A stretch of DNA of 64,000 bases from Gammaproteobacteria bacterium (lineage in GTDB: Bacteria > Pseudomonadota > Gammaproteobacteria > Steroidobacterales > Steroidobacteraceae): the NCBI GenBank assembly GCA_947455595.1, contig CANGOP010000002.1, positions 124,001 through 188,000 on the forward strand, read 5' to 3'. This document shows, one piece after another, positions 37,013-46,186 of this stretch. Within the stretch, counting starts at the first letter, position 1. Each line of letters starts with the position of its first letter. A program made the translations under genes and the position numbers. Under the pieces are notes generated by a model that searched no databases, had not been told where the DNA came from, and saw only the letters and a list, made by a program, of their open reading frames with translations.

Positions 37013-37806
37013 TGTCGACATCTCCAGACGCTACTCGCACTGGGCATGAATCCATCGGAGCTGCTATTCGGGCCGCAAACGAACGCGGAGAACCCGCGAT
37101 TGTTGGCTTCATGACGGCCGGATTCCCCAGCAAAGAAAAATTCCTGAGCGAACTGGTTCGAGTCGCTGCCTCAGCTGACGTCGTCGAGATTGGGGTGCCG
37201 TTCACGGACCCGATGGCCGACGGAATGACCATTCAGCGTGCAAGCCACGCGGCTCTTGTTGGCGGTGTCTCGCTGGCTTGGATTTTGAGCGCATTGCAGG
37301 GCCTGCCGACGCGTCCCGAAGCACCGCTGATCTTGATGAGCTACCTCAATCCGCTACTTGCCTTCGGAATTGATCGATTGCCGGCCGCTGCGCGTGCGGC
37401 AGGCGTCTCAGGCTTCATCGTGCCCGACTTGCCCTATGAGGAATGTGCGGATCTGCGTGAGGCGCTCGAGGCGCAGGGCGTCGGACTCGTTCAGATGGTC
37501 ACCCCCGTCACGCCGCCCGATCGGCTCGCAATGCTCTGCCGTGAAGCGCGAGGCTTTATCTATGCCGTCACCATGACCGGCACGACGGGTAAGTCGGTTG
37601 CGGTGCCCACGGAAGTGACGGCCTACCTGCAGAGTGTGCGCGACCTGGCGCCCATTCCTGTCTGCGCGGGTTTTGGTATTCGTTCGGCGGAGCAGGTGCG
37701 CCTACTCAAGCCAGTCGTTGAGGGCGTTGTCGTTGGCTCGGCGCTCGTCGAAGTGCTCGAGCGTGGGGATGATCCGGTTGCCTTCATCGAGTCTCTGCGC
37801 GCCTAA
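37012..37806 (+). CDS. trpA: tryptophan synthase alpha chain
   Basis: Cleaves indoleglycerol phosphate to indole, which is channelled to TrpB; 264 residues. The catalytic Glu and Asp regions are VEIGVPFTDPMADG and VPDLPYEE, and GFGIRSAEQ carries the phosphate site. The ATG at 37012 overlaps the trpB stop; an upstream in-frame ATG lies inside trpB and is rejected. Last gene of the operon; its stop codon sits in the loop of a strong hairpin. Confidence 0.97.
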   Translation: MSTSPDATRTGHESIGAAIRAANERGEPAIVGFMTAGFPSKEKFLSELVRVAASADVVEIGVPFTDPMADGMTIQRASHAALVGGVSLAWILSALQGLPTRPEAPLILMSYLNPLLAFGIDRLPAAARAAGVSGFIVPDLPYEECADLREALEAQGVGLVQMVTPVTPPDRLAMLCREARGFIYAVTMTGTTGKSVAVPTEVTAYLQSVRDLAPIPVCAGFGIRSAEQVRLLKPVVEGVVVGSALVEVLERGDDPVAFIESLRA

Positions 37807-37816
37807 GCGCGCAGAG
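37793..37816. terminator. hairpin over the trpA stop codon, possible two-way terminator
   Basis: A perfect 10-base stem CTCTGCGCGC/GCGCGCAGAG with the 4-base loop CTAA, which contains the trpA stop codon TAA. It lies between the convergent ends of trpA and the response regulator gene (stop at 37826). No U-tract follows on either strand, so Rho-independent termination is uncertain. Confidence 0.5.
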
Positions 37817-37825
37817 CGACGGCAA

Positions 37826-38563
37826 TCACAAGGACGCTTTGCTGTTGAGCAGCGATTCTTCAGTGAGAAGACCGCTGTTCAGCGCGAAGCGAGTGACATC
37901 AGCCACATTGTGTAGATTAAGTTTGCGCATCAGGTTCGCACGATGTTTTTCGACGGTCTTGATGCTGCGATTGATCGTGAGAGCGATACGCTTGTTCGAT
38001 TGCCCGTTGGCAATCATGATCAGGATCTCGCGCTCCCGACCGGTCACGACAGGCGTCGCACTGTTTTGAGCGGGCTCGCTGCCGTGGCCGAGGTAGCTAC
38101 GTACCACGCGGGCAGAAGAGCGTGCGCACAAGTGAATCTGGTTAGCGAGCACAGAGCGCAGGCCGTGCACGAGTTCTGAGCGCGATGCATCTTTGACGAT
38201 ATAACCATCTGCGCCAGCCGCTAACGCGGCGCGAATGTGTTCTTCCGTGTTGTGAACCGTCAACACTGCGATGCGGGCACTGGGAATTGCACGGCGTAAT
38301 TCCATGATTCCTTGAACGCCAGCAGAGCCGGGCATGGAGAGGTCGGTGATGACCAGATCCGGATGTAACTCTGGCGCCTTGCTGATGGCTTCTGCGACGG
38401 AGCCGGCATGTCCGACCACTTCAAAGTCGGATTCCAAAGCCAATAGCGCCATGACGCCTTCGCGAAGAATGGCGTGGTCGTCGACGAGAAATACCCGGCG
38501 AGCCAGCGCCTCTCTTGGAGCGGGTTCTGCCAATGATTGGGTAAAGCGTGCTTGAGCGGCCAT
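37826..38563 (-). CDS. NarL/FixJ-type response regulator
   Basis: A two-component output protein of 245 residues. The receiver domain (about 23-140) has the phosphoacceptor Asp in LVITDLSMPG and Lys in IVKDAS. A LuxR-type helix-turn-helix follows (about 178-235: VTGREREILIMIANGQSNKR, then KTVEKHRANLMRKL). I chose ATG 38563 because AAGGA lies 8 bases upstream. The HisKA_3 kinase at 39596, beyond the lytic transglycosylase, is the natural partner candidate. Confidence 0.92.
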   Translation of the reverse strand: MAAQARFTQSLAEPAPREALARRVFLVDDHAILREGVMALLALESDFEVVGHAGSVAEAISKAPELHPDLVITDLSMPGSAGVQGIMELRRAIPSARIAVLTVHNTEEHIRAALAAGADGYIVKDASRSELVHGLRSVLANQIHLCARSSARVVRSYLGHGSEPAQNSATPVVTGREREILIMIANGQSNKRIALTINRSIKTVEKHRANLMRKLNLHNVADVTRFALNSGLLTEESLLNSKASL

Positions 38564-38823
38564 AACGGGGTCCTTGCGAGTTCTGTGCGGCTTGGTACCC
38601 ATCCCAAATGGGGTGTTACCCGACCAACAACTACAGTTTATTAGTGATTAACCCACTGTCAGGACGATTGAACATAAGCCCAATCTACGCGTTCAAAATT
38701 GCGACGCATGTAACGAATTTGGTGTAACCGACACCCACGGACGGATTCACGAGAGCACAATTCAGCCTCAGATGGAGTGTGCTCCGTCCAGTACGGCATG
38801 AAGATGCCAATTGAGAGATAGGC

Positions 38824-39441
38824 ATGAGAAACTACCGTCACATCGCTGCTGTTTTGTTCGCTTTTGCAACTTCAGCGCTCATTGCGCCCGTTGCGCGTGC
38901 GGACATCTACAGCTTTGTTGATGAAGACGGTGTTGCTCACTACACGAACGTTCCAGACGATGCGCGTTTCGTGTTGTTTCAAAAAACAGGCGAAGACCGG
39001 GTCGAAATGTCACCGCAGTACGCGGGAGCCTGGCGCGAACGCGCCAATAGTTTTGCCGGCTTAATCGATCGAACAGCACGACGTACTGAGGTACATCCCG
39101 CACTCCTGAAAGCGGTTATCGCGGCAGAGTCAGCCTTCGATCCGAACGCGGTGTCACGCGCCGGTGCGCAGGGTTTGATGCAACTGCATCCCAAGACAGC
39201 ATCGCGATTCGGAGTCACAAACCCTTTTGATCCCGCCGCGAATGTCGATGGTGGCGCACGCTACCTGCACTACCTATTGAAGCGTTTCGATAACAATTTG
39301 GAGCTTGCTCTCGCCGCGTACAACGCTGGGGAGGAGGCTGTTGAACGGCACGGACGCCATATTCCACCGTATGCTGAGACGCAGGCCTATGTGCCGACCG
39401 TGCTGCGCCTCTATCGTCGATTCCTGACCCAGAGCAGTTAA
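38824..39441 (+). CDS. exported lytic transglycosylase (SLT) with DUF4124-like N-terminus
   Basis: A 205-residue exported protein. The signal peptide ends around ARA-DIYSF (residue 27). A short DUF4124-type stretch (DIYSFVDEDGVAHYTNVPDD) follows, then a Slt domain with the catalytic Glu in AVIAAESAFDPNAVS, AQGLMQLHPKTA and ALAAYNAGEEAVE. It cuts glycan strands in the periplasm, possibly to make room for an envelope machine. It is divergent from the response regulator gene; the 260-base gap must hold both promoters. Confidence 0.92.
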   Translation: MRNYRHIAAVLFAFATSALIAPVARADIYSFVDEDGVAHYTNVPDDARFVLFQKTGEDRVEMSPQYAGAWRERANSFAGLIDRTARRTEVHPALLKAVIAAESAFDPNAVSRAGAQGLMQLHPKTASRFGVTNPFDPAANVDGGARYLHYLLKRFDNNLELALAAYNAGEEAVERHGRHIPPYAETQAYVPTVLRLYRRFLTQSS

Positions 39442-39595
39442 ATGAGGGTAGGGCGCCGAGCGTGAGGAGTAATTACCCTACCTTCGACTGCGCAGTCACG
39501 CGCTGCGTTTTGCGGGTAGGGCCGAATGGCTCCGGCGATGCTCCGCAGCGACACTATTCATCCGTTCAATACTCCAGTCGCCAAGGTGACCTGCC

Positions 39596-41350
39596 GTGGA
39601 ACCGATTGTCTCTCTAATCAGCGGCTTTGCCGATGCCTGCGCCGCGGCCGTGACACCGCGCGCGATCGCGGATGCGCTTTGCGAACGACTGGTGCAGCAA
39701 TTTCCCTCATCGGCAGCTTTGGTTTTCGAACGCGAGTCCTCGAAAGGCGCGGTTCGCGTGGTGGCGGGCGCCAACATTCCAACGGCGTGGTCACAGCGCG
39801 CGGTTGCACTGCGCGATGTGCCGCTGTTAGCCGAAGCCGTGGAGTCGCCGGAGCGCGTACATGTTCGTAACGCCTATACGCGCGGTCCCGTGGAGTCTGG
39901 CCAGAGCCTGCCCATTACTTCTCTGGAAGCCATTTGTGGTGCCGTCCCGGACACCGGTTCTAGTAACTACGTTTTCCTCTTTTTAGTGCCACCGTCCGTA
40001 TCGGAACCTGCGGTCCGGCGCGCGGCCGTTGAAACGGTGCGCCGTCTTATCGGCGCGGGCATCTCGATCTCGGCAGGCGACAGTGAGCGTGCGGTGACCA
40101 TCTCGCGCGTCTATAACGCGAAAGTTGAATGGGAGAATACGGCTGACGCTGTCGATGCGATCGTTGCCGTTCTGGACCATCGCAACCGTGTTGTGCGCGC
40201 CAATCGTGCCGTCGAGCGTTGGGTGGGTGTACCCGTTCGCGAGGCCGTGGGTCGCGATCTGCATGCACTCTTGCATCTCGCGTGTACGCGTCCGCATTGT
40301 GCGCTGCGGCAGTCCATCGACGCCGCAGTCGCTAAACTCGCCAATGAGCCACAGAGCTCGTTCGAGATGTTTGACGATACCTTGGGTCGTGATCTGCAAA
40401 TTGATGTTCGTCACGCTTCGCAAGGCAACGACGGTTGGACGGGCGTATCGGAACCCCCCCGTATCGCCTGCATCGTTTATGACATGTCGGCGTTGCGCGC
40501 GGCTGAACGCGAACTGATGTTCATGAACCAGTCGCTGGAAGAGCGCGTGCGGGCACGGACATTGGAACTTTCAGAGGCGAACCGCTCGCTACGCGATGAA
40601 ATCGCGAAGCGTCGCGAATCGGAAACGTCGTTGCTGCGTTCGCAGCGAGACCTCGCCGAATTGTCGAATCAGTTGGTGGACGCTCAGGAACTCGAGCGGA
40701 AGCGTATCGCCCAAGACTTGCATGACTCCGTGGGTCAATCCCTCACGGCGATCAAGTATTCGCTTGAGAACGCCCAGGTCCTCATGGAGCGCGAGCGCAC
40801 CGTCGAGGCAGCCAAATTGCTCGAGACTGGCGCCCGTCGGGTTCGAGAGGTTCTGGTGGACGTCCGGAATATCTCGATGAACCTGCGGCCAGCTGTACTG
40901 GACGATCTCGGCGCTGCCTCCGCCGTGCGCTATCTGTGCCGGGAATGGAACGAAATCTACGCTGGCGTGGCACTTACAACGAATATCTCGGTCGACGACA
41001 CCCAAATCCCGGATACCTTGGGCACCGACGTCTTCCGATCGGTGCAGGAACTCTTGAACAATGTCGCCCGACACGCGCACGCCGCGCAGGTTCGGGTGGA
41101 CTTGGCCGTGACGGGCGACCACCTATCGGTGGTGGTGTCGGACGACGGTGACGGCTTTGACTCGACTCGTTCGCCTGGCCTAGCGGGTGGGCAGCGAGAA
41201 TCGCGGGGCTTGCGAGGCTTGCGGGAGCGTACCGAAAGACTCGGTGGCTTCTATCGGATCGACTCGTCTCCCGGTAAGGGCACCGCCGTCCGGCTGGAGT
41301 GGCCGCTGGTTACCCACCAGTCCCCCATACCCGGTTCAATGATCAATTGA
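39596..41350 (+). CDS. sensor histidine kinase, HisKA_3 type (GTG start)
   Basis: A 584-residue kinase without obvious membrane segments. GAF-like N-terminus (about 1-170), a PAS domain (about 185-300) that includes a CTRPHCAL two-cysteine segment, a coiled coil, then HisKA_3 with the phosphorylated His in RIAQDLHDSVGQSL and an ATPase domain (ELLNNVARHAHA, SDDGDGFD, RGLRGLRERTERLGG). The start is GTG 39596 with AGGTG upstream. It probably signals to the NarL-type regulator at 37826. The signal is unknown. Confidence 0.9.
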   Translation: MEPIVSLISGFADACAAAVTPRAIADALCERLVQQFPSSAALVFERESSKGAVRVVAGANIPTAWSQRAVALRDVPLLAEAVESPERVHVRNAYTRGPVESGQSLPITSLEAICGAVPDTGSSNYVFLFLVPPSVSEPAVRRAAVETVRRLIGAGISISAGDSERAVTISRVYNAKVEWENTADAVDAIVAVLDHRNRVVRANRAVERWVGVPVREAVGRDLHALLHLACTRPHCALRQSIDAAVAKLANEPQSSFEMFDDTLGRDLQIDVRHASQGNDGWTGVSEPPRIACIVYDMSALRAAERELMFMNQSLEERVRARTLELSEANRSLRDEIAKRRESETSLLRSQRDLAELSNQLVDAQELERKRIAQDLHDSVGQSLTAIKYSLENAQVLMERERTVEAAKLLETGARRVREVLVDVRNISMNLRPAVLDDLGAASAVRYLCREWNEIYAGVALTTNISVDDTQIPDTLGTDVFRSVQELLNNVARHAHAAQVRVDLAVTGDHLSVVVSDDGDGFDSTRSPGLAGGQRESRGLRGLRERTERLGGFYRIDSSPGKGTAVRLEWPLVTHQSPIPGSMIN

Positions 41351-41355
41351 GCCGG

Positions 41356-41375
41356 ACCGTGACTCCGGTCACGGT
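41356..41375 (+). terminator. hairpin after the sensor kinase
   Basis: ACCGTGAC and GTCACGGT form a perfect 8-base stem around TCCG, 5 bases after the kinase stop, followed by TGCATT. The words GTCACGGTTG recur at about 41407. It separates the kinase from the secretion operon. Confidence 0.6.
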
Positions 41376-41561
41376 TGCATTATGTCAGTTTGCTACAGTG
41401 TCACCAGTCACGGTTGGGCGGCTTCGTCCAGTCTGACTCGGTGCCCGTTAGGCTTGTTCAACCAGGCAGCGTTGGGCCCCGAAAGATCTTGAATCGGTTC
41501 CGGGTTGATGTGGTTGTCTCCAGATAACCCTTTGATCTCAATAGGACAGGAGAGAGTCTTC

Positions 41562-41990
41562 GTGGTTACTCAGAATGCGCGTCAAGCCGTATCCAAGGGC
41601 TTTACCCTGCTCGAGTTGTTGGTCGTCATGGTCATTATTGGACTGCTGGCAGGCCTCGTGGCGCCACGTTACTTCGCTCAGGTGGGAAAGTCTCAGACGA
41701 AAGTGGCAAAAGCCCAGATCGATTCGCTCGAAAAGGCGCTCGACACCTATCGCCTCGACGTCGGCCACTACCCGTCTACGGAAGAAGGCTTGCAGGCGCT
41801 TGTCGCCGGTCCGAGCGGCGAGACCAATTGGGCAGGCCCCTATCTGCGTAAAGGCATTCCGGCTGACCCGTGGGGCCGTCCTTACGTCTATACCCAGCCG
41901 GGTACCCATAGCGACTACGACTTGATGTCCTACGGCAAAGACGGCCGTGAGGGCGGTACGGGCGAAGATGCGGATATCGTGAACTGGTAA
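41562..41990 (+). CDS. gspG: type II secretion major pseudopilin GspG (GTG start)
   Basis: A 142-residue prepilin. The prepilin peptidase site is SKG/FTLLELL, with Glu at mature position 5, followed by the hydrophobic helix and a GspG C-terminus with the YPSTEEGLQALV loop and the calcium-site region GTGEDADIVNW. I chose GTG 41562 because AGGAGAG lies 8 bases upstream and the leader is then a normal short basic one; an in-frame ATG at 41505 gives an over-long leader. First gene of the secretion operon; gspF follows after 3 bases. Confidence 0.93.
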   Translation: MVTQNARQAVSKGFTLLELLVVMVIIGLLAGLVAPRYFAQVGKSQTKVAKAQIDSLEKALDTYRLDVGHYPSTEEGLQALVAGPSGETNWAGPYLRKGIPADPWGRPYVYTQPGTHSDYDLMSYGKDGREGGTGEDADIVNW

Positions 41991-41993
41991 CCG

Positions 41994-43172
41994 ATGCGTT
42001 TCAAAGTCACATCACTGGATGCGTCGAGCGCGGTCACGATCAACGAGATCGACGCCCTTGATGAAGCCGACGTGCGCCGCCAAGCGGTGGCACGCGGACT
42101 GCGCATCTTATCGATCGAGGCGTCACGCCTCGGACGGGTCGGTCGAGCCAAGCTCGCGTTGGTGCCGTTCTCGAACGAATTGGTGTCACTGCTGGAAGCG
42201 GGCCTCACGCTGGTTGAAGCCATCGATGCCCTGACCGAAAAAGAACGGGACGACTCGATTCGCTCAGTTCTTGAGGGCTTGCGACGACGCCTGTTCGAAG
42301 GTCAAAGCTTGTCCGTGGCCTTGGGCGAGTTTCCCAGCACTTTCCCGGCGCTTTACGTGGCCACTATTCGGGCCAGTGAGCGCAGCGGTGCGATCTCAGA
42401 AGCACTGCGTCGCTTCGTCGCTTATCAAGAGCAAATCAATGTGCTGAAGAAGCGCGTGATCAATGCGTCTATCTATCCGGCGGTCCTGCTCAGCGCGGGC
42501 CTTCTTGTCGTCTTGTTCTTGGTCGCCTACGTGGTGCCCCGCTTTAGCAGCGTTTATGAAGAAATTGGCGGCGAATTGCCGCTTGCCTCCCGCATGCTCA
42601 TGGGATGGGGGAAGTTGCTTGAAGCCCACGGGATGGCGGTGCTCACCGGATTCCTGGCGATTGTTGTTGCGCTGGGATACCTCGTCGCACAAGCATCGTT
42701 CCGTGCGGCAGTGGGGCGGTCAATTCTCAAAATCCCGGCGATTGGTCGTCAGATGCAGACCTACCAGCTTGCGCGCCTCTACCGAACGGTCGGTATGTTG
42801 CTGCGCGGTGGTATCCCTGTGGTGACCGCATTTGAAATGACCCGCGGGTTGCTCGCCGCCAACGCTCAGCCGCGACTTGTCGCTGCTACCAAAGCAGTGC
42901 GCGAAGGCCGTTCGCTGACCGAAGCACTTGCAGCAGAAGGCCTGACCACGGCGGTCGCCGAGCGCATGCTGCGCGTCGGTGAACGTAGCGGCAACATGGG
43001 TGAAATGATGGAACGCATCGCCGCGTTCTATGACGACGAACTTTCTCGCTTTGTTGACGTCGCCACTCGTCTGATTGAACCCGCCATGATGGCGGTCATT
43101 GGACTCGTAATTGGCGGCATCGTGGTCCTTATGTATTTCCCGATTTTCGAGCTCGCTGGGAGCATCCGATGA
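41994..43172 (+). CDS. gspF: type II secretion inner-membrane platform protein GspF
   Basis: A 392-residue platform protein with two repeated GspF/PilC domains and three membrane helices (about 165-190, 215-240, 365-390). Conserved segments include EAGLTLVEAIDAL, ATIRASERSGAI and MLRVGERSGNMGEMM. It couples the ATPase to pseudopilus assembly. It overlaps gspE by 4 bases. Confidence 0.94.
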   Translation: MRFKVTSLDASSAVTINEIDALDEADVRRQAVARGLRILSIEASRLGRVGRAKLALVPFSNELVSLLEAGLTLVEAIDALTEKERDDSIRSVLEGLRRRLFEGQSLSVALGEFPSTFPALYVATIRASERSGAISEALRRFVAYQEQINVLKKRVINASIYPAVLLSAGLLVVLFLVAYVVPRFSSVYEEIGGELPLASRMLMGWGKLLEAHGMAVLTGFLAIVVALGYLVAQASFRAAVGRSILKIPAIGRQMQTYQLARLYRTVGMLLRGGIPVVTAFEMTRGLLAANAQPRLVAATKAVREGRSLTEALAAEGLTTAVAERMLRVGERSGNMGEMMERIAAFYDDELSRFVDVATRLIEPAMMAVIGLVIGGIVVLMYFPIFELAGSIR

Positions 43173-44878
43173 ATGCCGCCCTAATCGACCTGCGTGTCGT
43201 CCCCGATACGCCCAAAATAAATGACATCCCGGATGAGGTCATTCGCTCCGCACTTGCAGCTGCGCAAGATGGTCGTACCGTCATTGCGCGTCTGATGGAA
43301 TTGACGGGTCTGGACGGCGAAGCGCTCGCGCTCTCGCTCGGCAGCAAATTGGACTACCCCGTCCTGTCGGACGTCGCGCTCCTCGAACTCCCGCCGGCCT
43401 TTGATGTCTTAGGCCCGACAGACGCCTCCCGCCGTGGGTGTGTGATTGTGCGTCGTGGCAGCGAATTGCTCGCCGTGACCTCGGATCCCTTTGATCCCGG
43501 CATTCGCGGCTGGGTTGAGGTGCGTGTGCACGTCCCTCTGCAATGGACGATTGCATCGGCCGAGTCGATTTCCGCGTTCATATCGCGTCACGAGCAAGAT
43601 ATGCGCGCGATGGATGTCGCCGGCATGTCCGACGACGATGGCGACGCTGACCATGATGATGTTGAAAATCTTTCCCTGGCCACGATCTCGAGTGACTCCA
43701 GTCCAGTCGTCAAGTTGGTGCACTCCACGGTGTATGACGCGCTCAAGGCGGGCGCGAGCGACATCCACTTGGAAACTCGCCCATCGGGGCTTGCCGTTCG
43801 CTATCGCGTCGATGGCGTGCTGATTCATGTTGCATCACTGGGTGGCGCAGATCTGTGCGAACAGGTCATCTCGCGTATCAAAGTGATGAGCGAGCTCGAC
43901 ATTGCTGAACGGCGCGTGCCACAAGATGGCCGCTTCAAATTAGCCCTCAAAGGCCGACCGATCGACTTCCGCGTGTCGATTATTCCGAGCGTGCATGGCG
44001 AAGACGCCGTGCTGCGTATTCTCGACAAGCAGACACTGACGGATGAGCTGCAGGGCTTGCGTCTTGACGGCTTGGGTTTTGACCCCGAAGTCGTCAATCG
44101 TCTGCGGCGCCTGTCGAACTTGCCCTATGGCATGTTGTTGGTCACGGGCCCAACGGGCTCAGGTAAAACGACCACGTTGTATGCGGCGATTTCTGAGACC
44201 AACACGGGGCAAGACAAGATCATCACGATTGAAGACCCGGTCGAGTATCAGCTCGCAGGTGTTCTGCAGATCCCCGTAAATGAGAAGAAAGGCCTCACCT
44301 TTGCGCGAGGCCTGCGCTCCGTGCTCCGTCATGACCCTGACAAGATCATGGTGGGCGAAATTCGTGACCCTGAAACGGCCCAGATTGCGATTCAATCCGC
44401 GCTGACCGGTCACTTGGTCTTCACTACCGTGCACGCGAACAACGTGTTTGACGTGTTGGGTCGTTTCGCCCACATGGAAGTTGATCCATACGCCTTTGTG
44501 TCCGCTTTGAACGGCATTATGGCGCAGCGCCTCATTCGCGTCGTCTGCGAGCAATGCGCTGAGCCACATCATCCATCTCCTGAAATGATCGCTCAGGCGG
44601 GGCTACAACTACCCGCGGTTGCCGCGTGGCAGTTTCGAGTAGGTCGCGGATGTGCTCACTGTCGCGGCACCGGTTATAAGGGTCGAAAGGCGATTGGCGA
44701 GCTGCTCGTGCTGACCGATGAGTTACGTGAGGCGATCGTCGCGCGAGCGCCTGCACGGAAATTAAAGGAGCTCGCCGAGGCGGGCGGCTCGAAACTCATG
44801 CGTACCGTTGCGCTGGAACTGGTGCGTGATGGCAAAACCACTTTGTTGGAGGCCAATCGTGTTACCGCTATGGCGTGA
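43169..44878 (+). CDS. gspE: type II secretion ATPase GspE
   Basis: A cytoplasmic hexameric ATPase of 569 residues powering pseudopilus growth. Walker A GPTGSGKTTTLYA, Asp box EDPVEYQ, Walker B region IMVGEIRDPETAQIA, His box ALTGHLVFTTVHANN and a four-cysteine zinc motif (CEQC ... CAHC) are present. It sits third in the operon, behind gspF, rather than before it as in the common order. Confidence 0.95.
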   Translation: MNAALIDLRVVPDTPKINDIPDEVIRSALAAAQDGRTVIARLMELTGLDGEALALSLGSKLDYPVLSDVALLELPPAFDVLGPTDASRRGCVIVRRGSELLAVTSDPFDPGIRGWVEVRVHVPLQWTIASAESISAFISRHEQDMRAMDVAGMSDDDGDADHDDVENLSLATISSDSSPVVKLVHSTVYDALKAGASDIHLETRPSGLAVRYRVDGVLIHVASLGGADLCEQVISRIKVMSELDIAERRVPQDGRFKLALKGRPIDFRVSIIPSVHGEDAVLRILDKQTLTDELQGLRLDGLGFDPEVVNRLRRLSNLPYGMLLVTGPTGSGKTTTLYAAISETNTGQDKIITIEDPVEYQLAGVLQIPVNEKKGLTFARGLRSVLRHDPDKIMVGEIRDPETAQIAIQSALTGHLVFTTVHANNVFDVLGRFAHMEVDPYAFVSALNGIMAQRLIRVVCEQCAEPHHPSPEMIAQAGLQLPAVAAWQFRVGRGCAHCRGTGYKGRKAIGELLVLTDELREAIVARAPARKLKELAEAGGSKLMRTVALELVRDGKTTLLEANRVTAMA

Positions 44879-45671
44879 CGAAGTTGTGGTGTATTTGGCG
44901 CCGCAGCGCGTGGCGCTCACTCGTCTCAAGCGAGGTTTTGGCCGTCGTGTGCTCGCCTCTCGGCAGTGCGACGTGGCCAACGGACAGGCCGGCGATCCTG
45001 CGGGCGCTTTTGCGTGCCTGACGGATTTATTGACGGACAGCCAGTGGCAGGATGCGTCGGCCCGTGTCGTTCTGGCTGATTCGTGGGTGCGCTACGGCCT
45101 TGTCCCGGCTCCGGCCGTCTCTTTGGATGCCGACGGTCGTCTGAGTCACGCTCGTTATGTATTGACCGACATTTTTGGCGATAGCTTGTCGGACTGGACT
45201 GTGACGCTCACCGATGTGCCGCCGGGTAAGCCCTATCTTGCCTGCGCAACTCCGGCACCACTGCGAACGGAATTAGAAGACGTCCTGTCGGCAGCCCAGC
45301 TACGACTCACCTCGCTGCAGCCCCAATTGGTGGTGTCATTTAACGCCTGGCGCCGACACTTGCCGACGGGAGAATGCTGGTTCGTCAGCATTGATGATGG
45401 TTCGTTGGCCGCCGTGCAGGTGGTCGATGGCAGCTGGAATCGAGTGCACACGGCGCGGCTCTCTGCGCAATGGACGGTCGAGCTTCAGCGACTTCGCGCC
45501 TTTGGGCGGTTTACAGAAGCGTCAATCGGCGGTAGCCGACTGTTCGTTGACGCGCCCTTGACGATGCGGACGCAAGGACGTGAAGCGCTCCCGGAATTAG
45601 ACTGGTTAGAGCCTGACGAGCGTCTGTCTCAAGTGGTGGAATTCGACCTGCTACAGCGGGTGGCAGTATGA
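44859..45671 (+). CDS. PilM/GspL-like platform protein
   Basis: A 270-residue cytoplasmic protein without a clear membrane segment. The N-terminus (VVYLAPQRVALTRLKRG) and the overall layout suggest the actin-like fold of PilM or the cytoplasmic half of GspL; similarity is by fold pattern and position only. I chose GTG 44859 because TTGGAGG stands 7-8 bases before it; this overlaps the gspE end by 20 bases. Followed by PilN- and PilO-like genes, it makes a split GspL/GspM set. Confidence 0.65.
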   Translation: MLPLWRDEVVVYLAPQRVALTRLKRGFGRRVLASRQCDVANGQAGDPAGAFACLTDLLTDSQWQDASARVVLADSWVRYGLVPAPAVSLDADGRLSHARYVLTDIFGDSLSDWTVTLTDVPPGKPYLACATPAPLRTELEDVLSAAQLRLTSLQPQLVVSFNAWRRHLPTGECWFVSIDDGSLAAVQVVDGSWNRVHTARLSAQWTVELQRLRAFGRFTEASIGGSRLFVDAPLTMRTQGREALPELDWLEPDERLSQVVEFDLLQRVAV

Positions 45672-46186
45672 AGAATCCGAATAGGGTTCAGCTCGACTTC
45701 GTCGCGCCGGTGCATGAGGCACGGGCCACCGGCCTTGCGCTCATCGTGATGGGTGGCGTCGCCGTCTTGGGATTGGCTGCTGCATTCAACGCCGAGTTAT
45801 CGGAGCGCGACCGGGTCGAAGCGAAGCTCGATGCCGTGCCGCGCGTGAAGCGATCCGCGCCGATTACCGATCCAAAATTGACGGCCGAGCTAGGATCGAT
45901 CCAGCATGAGCTCAATGTCCCGTGGACGCCGGTGCTGAATGAATTGGAAGCGGCCAATCACGATTTGGCTGAGACCGTCTCGGTGCTCAGCGTCGTGCCG
46001 GATGCCGAAAAGCATACGGTCCGCATCGTCGCCGAAGTCCGTCAGCTACCGGACGCGCTCAAATATCTTGAGCGGCTGCAAAAGAGCGAATTGTTGCGTT
46101 ACCCGATGTTGGAAAGCCACGAGCGTCGCAAAGACGATCCGGAGCATCCGATTCGCATCAAGCTGTCAGCGGAGTGGCGGTCATGA
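45668..46186 (+). CDS. PilN-like inner-membrane protein
   Basis: A 172-residue bitopic protein: a short cytoplasmic end (NPNRVQLDFVAP), one helix (about 24-42), and a periplasmic ferredoxin-like domain with a coiled coil. The start NxxxLDF segment recalls the PilN motif that contacts PilM. Identification rests on this topology and on position between PilM-like and PilO-like genes; overlaps are 4 bases on both sides. Confidence 0.65.
   Translation: MKNPNRVQLDFVAPVHEARATGLALIVMGGVAVLGLAAAFNAELSERDRVEAKLDAVPRVKRSAPITDPKLTAELGSIQHELNVPWTPVLNELEAANHDLAETVSVLSVVPDAEKHTVRIVAEVRQLPDALKYLERLQKSELLRYPMLESHERRKDDPEHPIRIKLSAEWRS

Noticed and set aside
40255-40320. CTRPHCAL in the kinase PAS domain as a metal site
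   Set aside because: Two-cysteine segments like this are common in PAS domains of such kinases; nothing else supports a bound metal.
44808-44858. Earlier ATG for the PilM/GspL-like gene
   Set aside because: It would lengthen the overlap with gspE and lacks a ribosome site; GTG 44859 has TTGGAGG.
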